Assembly (NCBI GenBank): GCA_039030075.1
Contig: JBCCEW010000016.1
Span: forward strand, 58,955 to 122,954
DNA length: 64,000 bases
Source of the DNA: Myxococcota bacterium
Lineage (GTDB): Bacteria > Myxococcota_A > UBA9160 > SMWR01
Direction: 5' to 3'
Positions 8,534 through 17,963 of this stretch are shown piece by piece. The notes beneath the pieces were generated by a model, which had not been told where the DNA came from, did not search any database, and worked only from the letters and a program-made list of their open reading frames with translations. A program made the position numbers and the translations under genes. Positions within the stretch are counted from its first letter, which is position 1. Every line of letters begins with the position of its first letter.

Positions 8534-9495
8534 AGCGGGCAGTCCCGCACGGATTCACGCTGATCGAGGTGATGGGCGTGATCCTGGTCACGACGATCCT
8601 GCTCGCGGTGGCGATCAACTTCTTCGTGAATCTCTCCCGACAAGCGACCCGTGCGAGCGAGAACACCCGCGAGGTGCGGCGCGCCGCAACGATCCTCGAT
8701 CGCATCGCGGCCGACCTGGAACACACGATCCTGGTCTCGAAGCCGGCCGAGCTGGATCCCCTCTCCCACCCCTGGGTCTTCTTCGCAGAATCCCGCTACG
8801 GAGACGGCGCCGACCGGCTCCAGTTCATGATGCGGCAGGTCCCGCGCTCGACCGCCGGCCCTGCCGCCGACCTGGCCCAGGTGGCGTACACCCTCCACCG
8901 CAGCGACGACACCGACGGCGACACCTTCACCCTGCGACGCTGGGCCGCCCCTGGCCTGCCCGACGCGCTGCGCCTCGAATTCCCCCCCGAAGACGATCCC
9001 AACTCCTTCGTCGTGGCCGACGACCTCCGCTATTTCGGCTTCCGCTTCCTCGACGGCGGGGGCAACTGGGTCACCGAGTGGAACTCGGCGCAGCTGCTCG
9101 ACGCGTCCGAGCTCCCCGTCGCCGTGGAGGTCCAGGTCGCGCTGAAGAACGGCGCCCCGCCGGTCGACGAGTTCGGCTTCGACGACCAGCCGCGCCGCCA
9201 CGTGCGGCACGTCCAGCTCCCGCTGCGCCCGCTCGACCTGGTCCGGCTCTTCGACCCCGACGGCGATGGAGCGCGAGGGACTTCGAGTGGGGAGGACGGC
9301 GAAGATCCGGACCTCGAGGGCCTCACGATCGCCGACTGCATCGACTTCAACGCGATCGACGCGGGCGGCACCGGCCTCTCATCGAGCGACATCTCCACCC
9401 TCGAGGCGCTGGCCCAGCAAGCGGGCGACACCCCCTTCGCGCCCTACTCGGACCTCCTCGCTGGACACCCTGCGGTGTCGCCGAGCTGCCGATGA
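8530..9495 (+). CDS. gspJ: Minor pseudopilin GspJ
   Basis: Prepilin N-terminus VPHG|FTLIEVMGVILV and a 321-residue body; GspJ joins the I-J-K tip complex. Longer than enterobacterial GspJ (about 200), with insertions rich in Asp/Gly in the C-terminal third. ATGA overlaps on both sides (gspI and gspK) show tight translational coupling. Confidence 0.86.
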   Translation: MKRAVPHGFTLIEVMGVILVTTILLAVAINFFVNLSRQATRASENTREVRRAATILDRIAADLEHTILVSKPAELDPLSHPWVFFAESRYGDGADRLQFMMRQVPRSTAGPAADLAQVAYTLHRSDDTDGDTFTLRRWAAPGLPDALRLEFPPEDDPNSFVVADDLRYFGFRFLDGGGNWVTEWNSAQLLDASELPVAVEVQVALKNGAPPVDEFGFDDQPRRHVRHVQLPLRPLDLVRLFDPDGDGARGTSSGEDGEDPDLEGLTIADCIDFNAIDAGGTGLSSSDISTLEALAQQAGDTPFAPYSDLLAGHPAVSPSCR

Positions 9496-10511
9496 GCGAC
9501 CGACGCCGCGGGATCGTGCTGGTCGTGGTGCTCTTCTTCGCACTGCTCCTGACCAGCACCGTCGCCACCTTCACGCGCAAGGCACTCATCGACCACATGA
9601 TCGTCGCCAACCGCGACGCGCGTTCGGAAGCGGACGCCCTGGCGCGCGGCGGCGTGCGGATGGCGATGGCGTTGCTCCTCGAGGACCGATACCGGGCCGA
9701 GCAGAACGGATTCGCCATCGACCACGGCGAGGAGCTCTGGGCTCGTGTGAGCGGCCAGGCGTTTCCCGTGGGCGACCGCGGCACCCTCGAACTGCGGATC
9801 GAAGACCTCTCGTCGCGACTCAACCTGAATGCCGTCATTCAGTTCGATGACGCGGGCAACCCGGAGCCGGTGGGGCTCGAGCTCTTGAACCAGCTGCTCC
9901 TGCGCGCGATCGACGAGATCCCGCTCCCGCCGGGGGACAAGCTCTACGATCCCGTCGAGCTCGCCGCGAATCTCGTCGACTACGTCGATGACGACCCGAT
10001 CTCGCTGCGGGGCGGCGCGGAGGACGACCTCTACCTGCGCCGGGAGCCCCCGTTCCGGGTACCCAACCGCCCGCTCCTGTCGGTCGACGAGCTGCGCCAG
10101 GTGGCGGGCTTCGATGGCCCGCTGGTGGAGTCCCTGCGGCCCCGGATCACCGTGTACCCATACGCCGGAGGCGGGGGGATCAACCCCAACACCGCCCCGC
10201 CGCACGTGCTCGCCCTGCTTTTCTTCAATGATGGCGTGGACCTACGGCTCGCCCCGGAGGACGCGATCCGGGAGATCCTGGAGGTCCGCGACGCCGGCGG
10301 GTGGGTCTGTGCGGAGGCAAGTGCCGAGGGCTGCACGCCGATAGGTGAACTGGTGTCCGAGAATGCCATCTACCCGACCCCGAACTTCACCAGCGACGTC
10401 TTCCGCGTCGTGTCCCGGGGACAGGTGGGTGAAGTCCAGCGCGTGGTGGAGGCGGTCTTCGACCGCGGCCAGGCCACCACGCCGCTGTTGCTATCTTGGC
10501 GCGTCAGGTGA
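9492..10511 (+). CDS. gspK: Minor pseudopilin GspK
   Basis: Atypical large pseudopilin that caps the tip. The N-terminus SDRRRG|IVLVVVLFF lacks Glu5, as is normal for GspK. It carries helix-hairpin-helix-like segments (LSVDELRQVAGFDGPLV) and GGGGINPNTAPPHVLALL, the motif usual for GspK. 339 residues matches the family. ATG at 9492 overlaps the gspJ stop. Confidence 0.92.
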   Translation: MSDRRRGIVLVVVLFFALLLTSTVATFTRKALIDHMIVANRDARSEADALARGGVRMAMALLLEDRYRAEQNGFAIDHGEELWARVSGQAFPVGDRGTLELRIEDLSSRLNLNAVIQFDDAGNPEPVGLELLNQLLLRAIDEIPLPPGDKLYDPVELAANLVDYVDDDPISLRGGAEDDLYLRREPPFRVPNRPLLSVDELRQVAGFDGPLVESLRPRITVYPYAGGGGINPNTAPPHVLALLFFNDGVDLRLAPEDAIREILEVRDAGGWVCAEASAEGCTPIGELVSENAIYPTPNFTSDVFRVVSRGQVGEVQRVVEAVFDRGQATTPLLLSWRVR

Positions 10512-10524
10512 GGGGAGACGTCGC

Positions 10525-12084
10525 GTGCCCATCATGAAGAACGTGCTCGGCCTCGATGTCGGGTCCCACTCGCTGAAGGCGGTGGAGCTCGAGCAGGGGC
10601 TGCGGACCCTCGAGGTCGTACGCACCTGCATGGAGCCGCGCGACCCGGAGCTCGCGCTCTCGGACCAGATCGCGCGAATGCTCCAGACCCACTCCATGCA
10701 GGGAGACCACGTCGTCGCGGCGATCCGCGGCGACCGGGTTTCGGTGCGTCGTCTGAGCTTTCCCTTCGCCGAGAAGCGCCGCCTCGCCCAGGCGGTGCCC
10801 TTCGAGCTCGAGGACCAGGTCCCCTACGACCTCGACGAGATGATCATCGACTGGGACGTCGCCTCGAAGGAGCGGAACCGCTCGGAGGTGCTCTCGGTGC
10901 TCGCGCCCCGCGTGGAGATCGCGGGGCTGATCGACTCGCTGCACGAGGCCTTCTGCGACCCGCGCACGATCGAGGCCGAGGGTCTGGTGCTCGCCAACCT
11001 GACGAGCGCGTTCGAGCTCGAAGGCACCCACCTGCTGGTCGACATCGGCCACGAGAAGACGACGCTCTGCGCGCTCCACCAGGGTGCCGCGGTGGCCGCT
11101 CGCTCCTTCTCGATCGCGGGGCACAGCTTCACCGAAGCGATCGCCGACGAGCGCTCGCTCACCATCGACAACGCAGAGCGCTATAAGCAGCAGCACGGCG
11201 TCGCCGAGCCCGGAGTCGGCACGCCCTTCCCGCGCGCGGCCGAGATCCTCGACAAGCTGGCCGATGAGATCGTGCGCTTCGCCAGCGCGATCGAACCCCA
11301 GGTGCCCGGTGGCGTCGACAGCGTGCACCTGTTCGGGGGCGGCGCCCTGCTGAGCGGAATCGACGAGTGGCTGACCGACCGCGTCGGGATCCCCGTCGAG
11401 CGCATCGGTCTTCCGAAGGAAGAGACGGGGCTCGGCCTGGTCGCGGGCGGATCGCCCGTGCAGCTGGCGCCGGCGCTGGCCCTCGCGCTCCGCGGCACGG
11501 CGCGCGCGACCACCCAGATCAATCTGCGCCAGGACGACTTCGCCCGCCGCGCCGACTTCACCCGCGTGCGCCGTGAATTCAGCAGCACCGGGACCCTCGC
11601 CGCGATCGTGGCGGGCATCGCCGTCCTCAGCTTCTCGGTCGGCGCCGTCTTCGAGAGCCAGGCCGCCGGCCGCGTCGAAGGCGAGATCGAGCGACTCCAT
11701 CAGGAGGCGTTCCCGGGCCAGGCCATCCCGGACAACCCGATCAGCGCCATGCGCGAGGCCGTCCGGGACGCCAACGAACGCGCCGAGTTCCTCGGGGTCT
11801 ACCGGGGCAACCTGTCGGCCCTCGACCTGCTCACCGAGATCTCGCGCCGGGTCCCGAAGGACCTCGACGTCGGCTTCGAAGAGCTGAGCATCGACAAGCA
11901 GACGATCCGCATTCGCGTCTACGCCACCAGCTTCGAGGCGGCGGATCGGCTCGGCGCCGAGCTGTCGAAGTTCGGCCCCTTCGATCAGGCGCGCATCGGC
12001 GCCATCGAGTCCGATCGGCGCACCGGCGGCAAGAAGTTCAACGTCACGATCAGCCTCGCCAGCCGCGAGGACGCGGAATCATGA
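10525..12084 (+). CDS. gspL: Type II secretion GspL, PilM/PilN-like
   Basis: Inner-membrane protein that recruits GspE. The N-terminal half is an actin-like ATPase fold whose start (NVLGLDVGSHSLKAVELEQG) reads like type IV pilus PilM. One transmembrane helix follows (about residues 357-380, AAIVAGIAVLSFSVGAVF), then a PilN-like periplasmic domain. It is thus a PilM-PilN-type fusion serving as GspL. The GTG at 10525 is chosen because GAGGGGAG lies 8 bases upstream; ATG 10534 is 16 bases away. Overlaps gspM by 4 bases. Confidence 0.88.
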   Translation: MPIMKNVLGLDVGSHSLKAVELEQGLRTLEVVRTCMEPRDPELALSDQIARMLQTHSMQGDHVVAAIRGDRVSVRRLSFPFAEKRRLAQAVPFELEDQVPYDLDEMIIDWDVASKERNRSEVLSVLAPRVEIAGLIDSLHEAFCDPRTIEAEGLVLANLTSAFELEGTHLLVDIGHEKTTLCALHQGAAVAARSFSIAGHSFTEAIADERSLTIDNAERYKQQHGVAEPGVGTPFPRAAEILDKLADEIVRFASAIEPQVPGGVDSVHLFGGGALLSGIDEWLTDRVGIPVERIGLPKEETGLGLVAGGSPVQLAPALALALRGTARATTQINLRQDDFARRADFTRVRREFSSTGTLAAIVAGIAVLSFSVGAVFESQAAGRVEGEIERLHQEAFPGQAIPDNPISAMREAVRDANERAEFLGVYRGNLSALDLLTEISRRVPKDLDVGFEELSIDKQTIRIRVYATSFEAADRLGAELSKFGPFDQARIGAIESDRRTGGKKFNVTISLASREDAES

Positions 12085-12629
12085 AGGAACTCTGGGAGCG
12101 CATCCAGAAGGCCTACGCCGGCCTCGAGCCGCGCGAGCGGTTGCTCGTCTCGATCATGGGCGGGCTCTTCGCCGTCGCCCTGCTCTGGGCGGGTGTCGTG
12201 AACCCGATCCTCAGCGCGGCAGACGAGGGCGAGCAGCGGCTCGTGACCGCAGACCAGCAGCTGCGCGTCATGCAGCGACTGCGTCGCGACTACGACGACG
12301 TCCAGGGGCGGCTCACCGATGTCGAGGAACGCATTCGCAGCGGCGGTCGCGGCAATCTGCGCACCACCCTGGAGACCCTGGCACGCCAGGCGACCGTGAA
12401 CATCGAGTCGATGGAGCCCCAGGCGTCGCCGACCCACCCGAAGTACAAGGAAACCAAGGTCGAGGTGGGCCTGCGCAACGTCACGCTGGCCCAGACCGTG
12501 AACTACCTGCATCAGATCGAATCGGCGCGTCAGGCGCTCTCGGTCAAGAGCCTCCGCATCAAGACCCGGGTCGAGAACCCCCAGTACCTCGACGTCACCT
12601 TCACCGTCTCCTCCTTCGAGCCCATCTGA
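12081..12629 (+). CDS. gspM: Type II secretion GspM
   Basis: Bitopic inner-membrane protein of the platform, partner of GspL. A short cytoplasmic segment, one helix (about residues 24-42), a coiled-coil stretch, then a ferredoxin-like periplasmic domain. 182 residues, typical length. Overlaps gspL by 4 bases and gspN by 1. Confidence 0.85.
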   Translation: MKELWERIQKAYAGLEPRERLLVSIMGGLFAVALLWAGVVNPILSAADEGEQRLVTADQQLRVMQRLRRDYDDVQGRLTDVEERIRSGGRGNLRTTLETLARQATVNIESMEPQASPTHPKYKETKVEVGLRNVTLAQTVNYLHQIESARQALSVKSLRIKTRVENPQYLDVTFTVSSFEPI

Positions 12630-13486
12630 TGAGCGACGCGCTTTCCACGCCCACGTCACCGCGGCCGCTGCGCCTCACCGGAATCCTGTTCGCGGCGCTC
12701 GCGCTCACCTTCGTCTTCATCCTGATTCGCTTCCCCTACGACCTCCTCGCCGAGCGCGTCGCCGACTCGGTCGAGCGACAGACGGGAATGCGGATCTCGC
12801 TCGGCGAGATCTCCGTCGGGATCGTGAAATGGGGCCCGGGTCTCGAGGCCGAGGCCGTGCGTATCGTGCGCCCGAACGGAGCGCGCTTCGAGCTCGATCA
12901 GGTGGGGGCCCGCCCGGCCCTCTCGCTCTCCTGGCTGACCGGGAACCCGGCCCTCGCTCTCGAAGTGTCGTCGGTCCAGGGAGAAGTGGACGGAGTCGCC
13001 ACCTTCGGAGACGCCGGGGGCTTCCACGGCACGCTCGCGAACCTCGACCTCGCCCAGCTGCCGCCGGATCTGCTGCGCTCGCCGCTGCAGCTCGAAGGCA
13101 TCGCCAATGCCGACGTCGCCCTCGATGGAACCGAAGCGGGCACCGAGGGCAAGATCCGATTCGACGCGCAAGACGGATCCCTGGGCCACCCCAACCTGCC
13201 CTTCGCGCTGCCGTTCACCACCTTCAGCGGCGACCTCGATCTGGGCGGCGACGCCTTCGCCGAGATCCGCGACCTCAACCTCGACTCTCCGCTCGCGAGC
13301 GGCCGGGGACGCGGCACCGTGGGCAAGGGGCCGAGCTTCGCGAACGCCCCGCTCCGCCTGGAGATCGAGCTGACCGTCAGTGGCGCCATCCAGAGCTCGC
13401 TCGCGAGCCAGGGCGTCAAAGTCGGCCGGGACGGCACCGTGCGGGTGACCCTGATGGGCACGCCCGCGCGGCCCACCCTGCGCTGA
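12629..13486 (+). CDS. gspN: Type II secretion GspN
   Basis: A single N-terminal helix (GILFAALALTFVFILIRFP) followed by a long periplasmic beta-rich domain with AsmA-like repeats. This layout matches the GspN type found in deltaproteobacterial gsp operons rather than the enterobacterial one. Last gene of the operon, 285 residues. The function of GspN is poorly defined; assignment rests on position and architecture. Confidence 0.78.
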   Translation: MSDALSTPTSPRPLRLTGILFAALALTFVFILIRFPYDLLAERVADSVERQTGMRISLGEISVGIVKWGPGLEAEAVRIVRPNGARFELDQVGARPALSLSWLTGNPALALEVSSVQGEVDGVATFGDAGGFHGTLANLDLAQLPPDLLRSPLQLEGIANADVALDGTEAGTEGKIRFDAQDGSLGHPNLPFALPFTTFSGDLDLGGDAFAEIRDLNLDSPLASGRGRGTVGKGPSFANAPLRLEIELTVSGAIQSSLASQGVKVGRDGTVRVTLMGTPARPTLR

Positions 13487-13517
13487 GCCACGCGGCCTGA
13501 GATAGCCTGGAGCCGCC

Positions 13518-14459
13518 GTGGAAGCGCTGCAGAAGGTCTTCAAGACGCTCTCGGACCCGACCCGGGTTCGCGTCCTCGCGCTGCTCGAACAAGAGGAGCT
13601 CGCGGTCCAGGAGTTGATGGACGTACTCGGGATGGCCCAATCGCGGGTCTCACGACACCTCGCGATCCTGCGCGAGGCCGGCCTGCTCAAGGATCGCCGC
13701 GACGGCACCTACGTCTTCTATCGCTTCGCCCTCCCCGAGGATGGGCCCTGGCGCGAGACCTGGCGGCTCGTCCAGGCGAATCTGGCCGACGATGCCACCC
13801 GCGCCCGCGACATCGCCGCGCTCTCCCAGGTGATGGAGGCGCGTGCCGAGCGCACGCGCAGCTTCTTCGACGCGGTCGGACCCGAGTGGGATGCCCTGCG
13901 CAAGGTCTTCCACGACGATGCGCTGCGCAGCCGCGCCATCATTCGTCTCGTCCCTCCCGGGCTGCGCGTCGCCGACATCGGCACGGGCACCGGCATCCTC
14001 GCCGCCGAGCTCGCGCGGCTCGGCATGTCGGTGATCGCGATCGACCACTCGGCGCGCATGCTCGAGGCCGCGCGAACGAAGCTCGAGGCCGAAGGCATCT
14101 CCGGGGTCGAGCTGCGCGAAGGCGAAGTCAGCGCCCTCCCACTCTCGGACAGCGAGCTCGACGCCGCCTTCGCCCACATGGTGGTGCACTACCTGCCGTC
14201 ACCGGCCGACGCGATCCGCGAGATGGCACGCGTCGTACGTCCCGGCGGCCAGGTGATCCTGATCGACTTCGTGCGCCACGAACACGAGTGGATGCGCCAG
14301 GAGCTCGGCGTGCACTGGTTGGGCTTCGACCTCGACGAGGTCGCGAGCTGGTTCGCTCAGGCGGGTCTCGAGGAGACCCGCACGGAGATCCACAGCGCTG
14401 GAAACACCGCGCGAGATCTCCCGGCCACCTTCATCGCGTCGGCGCGACGCCCGGACTGA
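13518..14459 (+). CDS. ArsR-type regulator fused to SAM-dependent methyltransferase
   Basis: Residues 1-90 are an ArsR/SmtB winged helix (KTLSDPTRVRVLALLE; VSRHLAILREAGLL). Residues about 105-310 are a class I methyltransferase with the SAM-binding motif VADIGTGTGILAAELARLG and later VVRPGGQVILIDF. Such fusions are known in proteobacteria, often near methionine-cycle genes. Here the neighbours are a HAD phosphatase and tldD, so substrate and regulon are unknown. No metal-binding cysteine pair was seen in the regulator. GTG 13518 is preceded by TAGCCT (13503-13508) nine bases upstream, possibly a leaderless promoter; a GGAG also sits nearby. Confidence 0.87.
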   Translation: MEALQKVFKTLSDPTRVRVLALLEQEELAVQELMDVLGMAQSRVSRHLAILREAGLLKDRRDGTYVFYRFALPEDGPWRETWRLVQANLADDATRARDIAALSQVMEARAERTRSFFDAVGPEWDALRKVFHDDALRSRAIIRLVPPGLRVADIGTGTGILAAELARLGMSVIAIDHSARMLEAARTKLEAEGISGVELREGEVSALPLSDSELDAAFAHMVVHYLPSPADAIREMARVVRPGGQVILIDFVRHEHEWMRQELGVHWLGFDLDEVASWFAQAGLEETRTEIHSAGNTARDLPATFIASARRPD

Positions 14460-14461
14460 GG

Positions 14462-15163
14462 GTGCTCCAGGCCGTCCTCTTCGATGCGACCGGCACTCTG
14501 ATCGCCCCGCGCGAGCCCATCGGAGAGGTGTACGCCCGAGAGGCCGCGCGCCAGGGCGTCGAGATCTCGGCGTGGCGACTCGACGACGCGTTTCGCCGGG
14601 TGTGGCGGCAAGGCGCGACGCTGATCTTCCCCGACGCGTCCGCCGCAGAACGCCCCGCCCTCGAGCGCGCGGCCTGGCGCGACATCGTCCGACGCACCTT
14701 TCTCGCGGCCGACTCGGACCGACGCCTCCCCGACTTCGAGGAGAGCTTCACCACCCTCTTCGCTCACTACGCGCGCGCCGAGGCGTGGGCACTGCGCGGC
14801 GGGACGCGCGAGGCCCTCGAAGCGCTCCGGCGGTACGGCCTCCGGCTCGGCGTCGTCTCGAACTTCGACCACCGCCTCCCCGGCATCCTCGACGGACTCG
14901 GCGTCCGCGAGCACTTCGCTTCCGTGGTGCTCGCCGGCGACGTCGGCGCCGAGAAACCCGACCCGGCGATCTTCGAGCGCGCCCTCGCCGAGCTGGATGT
15001 GCCGGCCTCCGAGGCCCTCTTCGTCGGCGATGATGCGGAGAAGGACCTCGCCGGTGCGCAGCGCGCCGGACTGCGAGCGCTCGACGTCGGGTCGCTTGCT
15101 ACGCTCGCGGAGCTTCCGGACCGGCTTCGAACCGGGTTCCCTTCTGCACAGGAGAATGCATGA
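14462..15163 (+). CDS. HAD-superfamily hydrolase (HDHD3/YjjG-like)
   Basis: Class IA HAD phosphatase. The nucleophile motif is VLFDATGTLIAP, with Ala where many family members have a second Asp partner residue in DxDGTL; motif II is VVSNFD, Lys motif AEKPDPAIF, and motif IV VGDDAEKDLAGA. 233 residues. GTG at 14462, two bases after the methyltransferase stop; the end overlaps tldD by 4 bases. Substrate unknown. Confidence 0.85.
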   Translation: MLQAVLFDATGTLIAPREPIGEVYAREAARQGVEISAWRLDDAFRRVWRQGATLIFPDASAAERPALERAAWRDIVRRTFLAADSDRRLPDFEESFTTLFAHYARAEAWALRGGTREALEALRRYGLRLGVVSNFDHRLPGILDGLGVREHFASVVLAGDVGAEKPDPAIFERALAELDVPASEALFVGDDAEKDLAGAQRAGLRALDVGSLATLAELPDRLRTGFPSAQENA

Positions 15164-16602
15164 GCCAGCCGCCGCCGCCGCGGGACTTCTTTCGGGACCG
15201 CTTTGGCTTGGACGATCGCAGCCTGACGGCGGCCCTCGACGCCACTCTCGAACGGGAGGTCGACTACGCCGATCTCTTCTTCGAGTACACCACCCAGGAT
15301 TCGGTGGTCCTCGAAGAGGGCATCGTCAAGAACGGCGATCGGCACCTCGAACAGGGCGTCGGCGTCCGCGCACAGAAGGGCGAGCGCCAGGGCTACGCGC
15401 ACAGCGACGAGGTCACCGTCGAGTCGTTGCGGCTGGCCGCGGAAACCGCGCGCGCGATCTCGAGCAACTCGGCACGCGGCGGCAGCGCCGCACTCGCGCC
15501 TAGTGGCGCCGGTCGCGGCCTCTACCCGGTCGCGCAGACACCGACGGACGTTCCCGTCGGCGAGAAGATCCAACTCGTCGAGTCCATCGACCGGTACGCG
15601 CGTGCCCGCGACCCGCGCATCATCGAGGTGATGGCGAGCTGCGTCTCCCAGGACCGCCAGGTGATGGTGGTCGGCAGCGACGGCACGGTGGCGGCCGACT
15701 TCCGGCCGCTCGTCCGGCTCAACGTCCAGGTGATCGCGAAGGACGGAGAGCGACGTGAGGTGGGCTACCAGGGCTGCGGCGGTCGCACCGGTTTCGACGC
15801 CCTCGCCGACCCGGAACGCTGGCAGTCCCTGGTGGACGAAGCCGTGCGCGTCGCCCTCACGAACCTCGAAGCCGAGCCCTGCCCGGCCGGCAGCATGACC
15901 GTCGTCCTCGGGCCCGGCTGGCCCGGCATCCTGCTCCACGAGGCGATCGGCCACGGCCTCGAAGGCGACTTCAACCGCAAGGGCACCTCGGCCTTCTCGG
16001 GTCGGATCGGCGAGCGGGTCGCGGCGCCCGGCGTCACCGTCGTCGATGACGGCACCCTCGAAGCGCGCCGCGGCTCGATCAACGTGGACGACGAGGGCAC
16101 GCCCAGCCAGCGGACGGTCCTCATCGAAGACGGCATCCTGCGCGGCTACCTGCAGGATCGCCTCAACGCGGGGCTGATGGGCATGGCGCCCACCGGCAAC
16201 GGCCGGCGCGAGAGCTACGCCCACCTGCCGATGCCCCGTATGACCAACACCTTCATGCTGGCCGGCGAGGACGACCCGGAGGAGATCCTGCGCTCGGTCG
16301 ACCGCGGCCTCTACGCAGTGAACTTCGGCGGCGGCCAGGTCGACATCACGAGCGGCAAGTTCGTGTTCTCGGCGAGTGAGGCCTACAAGATCGAGGGCGG
16401 ACGGCTCGGCGCACCGGTGAAGGGCGCCACGCTGATCGGCAACGGTCCGGACGTCTTGACGCGCGTGTCGAGGATCGGGCACGACCTCGCGCTCGACCGC
16501 GGCGTCGGGACCTGCGGCAAGGACGGCCAGTCGGTGCCCGTGGGCGTCGGCCTTCCGACCCTGCGGGTCGACGATCTCACCGTCGGAGGCACCGAAGGAT
16601 GA
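15160..16602 (+). CDS. tldD: TldD metalloprotease subunit
   Basis: Catalytic subunit of the TldD/TldE (PmbA) zinc protease, which cleaves unfolded peptides and matures some modified peptides such as microcin B17. The zinc motif HEAIGHGLEGD is at about residues 262-272 and matches HExxxH. 480 residues, usual length. Overlaps both the HAD gene and pmbA by 4 bases. Confidence 0.95.
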   Translation: MSQPPPPRDFFRDRFGLDDRSLTAALDATLEREVDYADLFFEYTTQDSVVLEEGIVKNGDRHLEQGVGVRAQKGERQGYAHSDEVTVESLRLAAETARAISSNSARGGSAALAPSGAGRGLYPVAQTPTDVPVGEKIQLVESIDRYARARDPRIIEVMASCVSQDRQVMVVGSDGTVAADFRPLVRLNVQVIAKDGERREVGYQGCGGRTGFDALADPERWQSLVDEAVRVALTNLEAEPCPAGSMTVVLGPGWPGILLHEAIGHGLEGDFNRKGTSAFSGRIGERVAAPGVTVVDDGTLEARRGSINVDDEGTPSQRTVLIEDGILRGYLQDRLNAGLMGMAPTGNGRRESYAHLPMPRMTNTFMLAGEDDPEEILRSVDRGLYAVNFGGGQVDITSGKFVFSASEAYKIEGGRLGAPVKGATLIGNGPDVLTRVSRIGHDLALDRGVGTCGKDGQSVPVGVGLPTLRVDDLTVGGTEG

Positions 16603-17963
16603 GCCAGCTCCAGGACGCAGCGCGGGCCGCCCTCGAGGCGGCGCTGAACGCCGGGGCGGACGCGGCGGATACCGTGGTCGTGCTCTCGGACTCGCTCGAG
16701 ACGCGCGTCCGTGGCGAAGAAGTCGACTTCGTGAAGCAGGCGCGTGAGCGCACTCTCGGCATTCGCGCACTGGTTCGCGGCGAGGGCGGCATGCGCTCCG
16801 CCATCACCTCCACCAGTGATCTCGGCGACGAGGCCGTCGCCAAGATGGCGAAGGAAGCCGCGCTGCTGGCGCAGGCCACCGCCGTGGATCCGGCGGCTGG
16901 TTTGCCCGAGGGCGGCTTTGCCGATGCGAACACCCTGCCCGACCTCGGACTCGTCGACCCCGCCGATCGCGGCGTCACGGCCGATGCCCGCATCGCCGAC
17001 GCCCAGCGCGCCGAGACGGCGGCGCGCAGTGCCGACGCGCGGATCACCAACTCGGAAGGATCGCAAGCATCCTCCGACTTCAACGAAATCGTCTACGCGA
17101 ACAGCGAGGGTTTTCTCGGTTCGTACGAGAGCGCCTACCACGGTCTCTTCGCCGAGCCCCTCGCCCAGGACGACGCGGGCATGCAGCGCGACTACTGGAT
17201 GACCGTCGGCCGCCGGCTCGCCGATCTCGACGCGCCCGAGTCCGTCGGGCGCGAAGCCGCGGATCGCGCACTGCGCCGGCTCGGCGCGCGCCCGGTCCCC
17301 ACCTGTGAAGCCCCGGTCATCTTCGACCCCCGCACCGCAGCGAGCCTGTGGGGCCAGCTCGCCGGCCTGGTGAGCGGCTACGCCGTCTACCGCGGCACCA
17401 CCTTCCTGGCCGAGAAGCTCGGTGAGCAAATCGGCTTCGAGGGGCTCGACCTCGTCGACGACGGCCTGCGGCCCGGCGGGCTCGGCAGTCGCCCCTTCGA
17501 CGGCGAGGGCCTGCCGGCCCGACGCACGCCGATCCTCGAAAGCGGGCGCCTGTCTTCATGGCTCCTCGACAGCTACTCGGCGCGCAAGCTCGGGCTCGCA
17601 TCGACGGGGAACGCCACGCGTTCGGCGGGCAGCGCCCCGGGCGTCGGCGCCGCGAACCTGGGCCTCGAGCCGGGCAACGCCTCGCTCGAAGATCTGATCG
17701 CCGACACGCCGCGCGGGCTGCTCGTGACCGAATTGATCGGGATGGGCTTCAACCCCGTCAACGGCGACTACTCGCGGGGGGCCGCGGGGATGTGGATCGA
17801 GAACGGCAAGCTCACGCATCCCGTCGAAGAGATCACCATCGCCGGCAACTTCGGCGACATGCTGCGGGACATCGATGCGATCGGGAGCGACCTCTTGTGG
17901 CTCTCCCGGATCGGCTCGCCCAGCGTGCGCGTCGCGCGCATGACGATCGCGGGGGATTCATGA
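16599..17963 (+). CDS. pmbA: TldE/PmbA protease partner subunit
   Basis: Non-catalytic partner of TldD in the heterodimeric protease. It lacks HExxxH, as expected, and carries the family C-terminal motifs (LLVTELIGMGFNPVNGDYS; SRGAAGMWIENG). 454 residues. Adjacent and overlapping with tldD, the usual arrangement for stoichiometric expression. Confidence 0.94.
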   Translation: MSQLQDAARAALEAALNAGADAADTVVVLSDSLETRVRGEEVDFVKQARERTLGIRALVRGEGGMRSAITSTSDLGDEAVAKMAKEAALLAQATAVDPAAGLPEGGFADANTLPDLGLVDPADRGVTADARIADAQRAETAARSADARITNSEGSQASSDFNEIVYANSEGFLGSYESAYHGLFAEPLAQDDAGMQRDYWMTVGRRLADLDAPESVGREAADRALRRLGARPVPTCEAPVIFDPRTAASLWGQLAGLVSGYAVYRGTTFLAEKLGEQIGFEGLDLVDDGLRPGGLGSRPFDGEGLPARRTPILESGRLSSWLLDSYSARKLGLASTGNATRSAGSAPGVGAANLGLEPGNASLEDLIADTPRGLLVTELIGMGFNPVNGDYSRGAAGMWIENGKLTHPVEEITIAGNFGDMLRDIDAIGSDLLWLSRIGSPSVRVARMTIAGDS

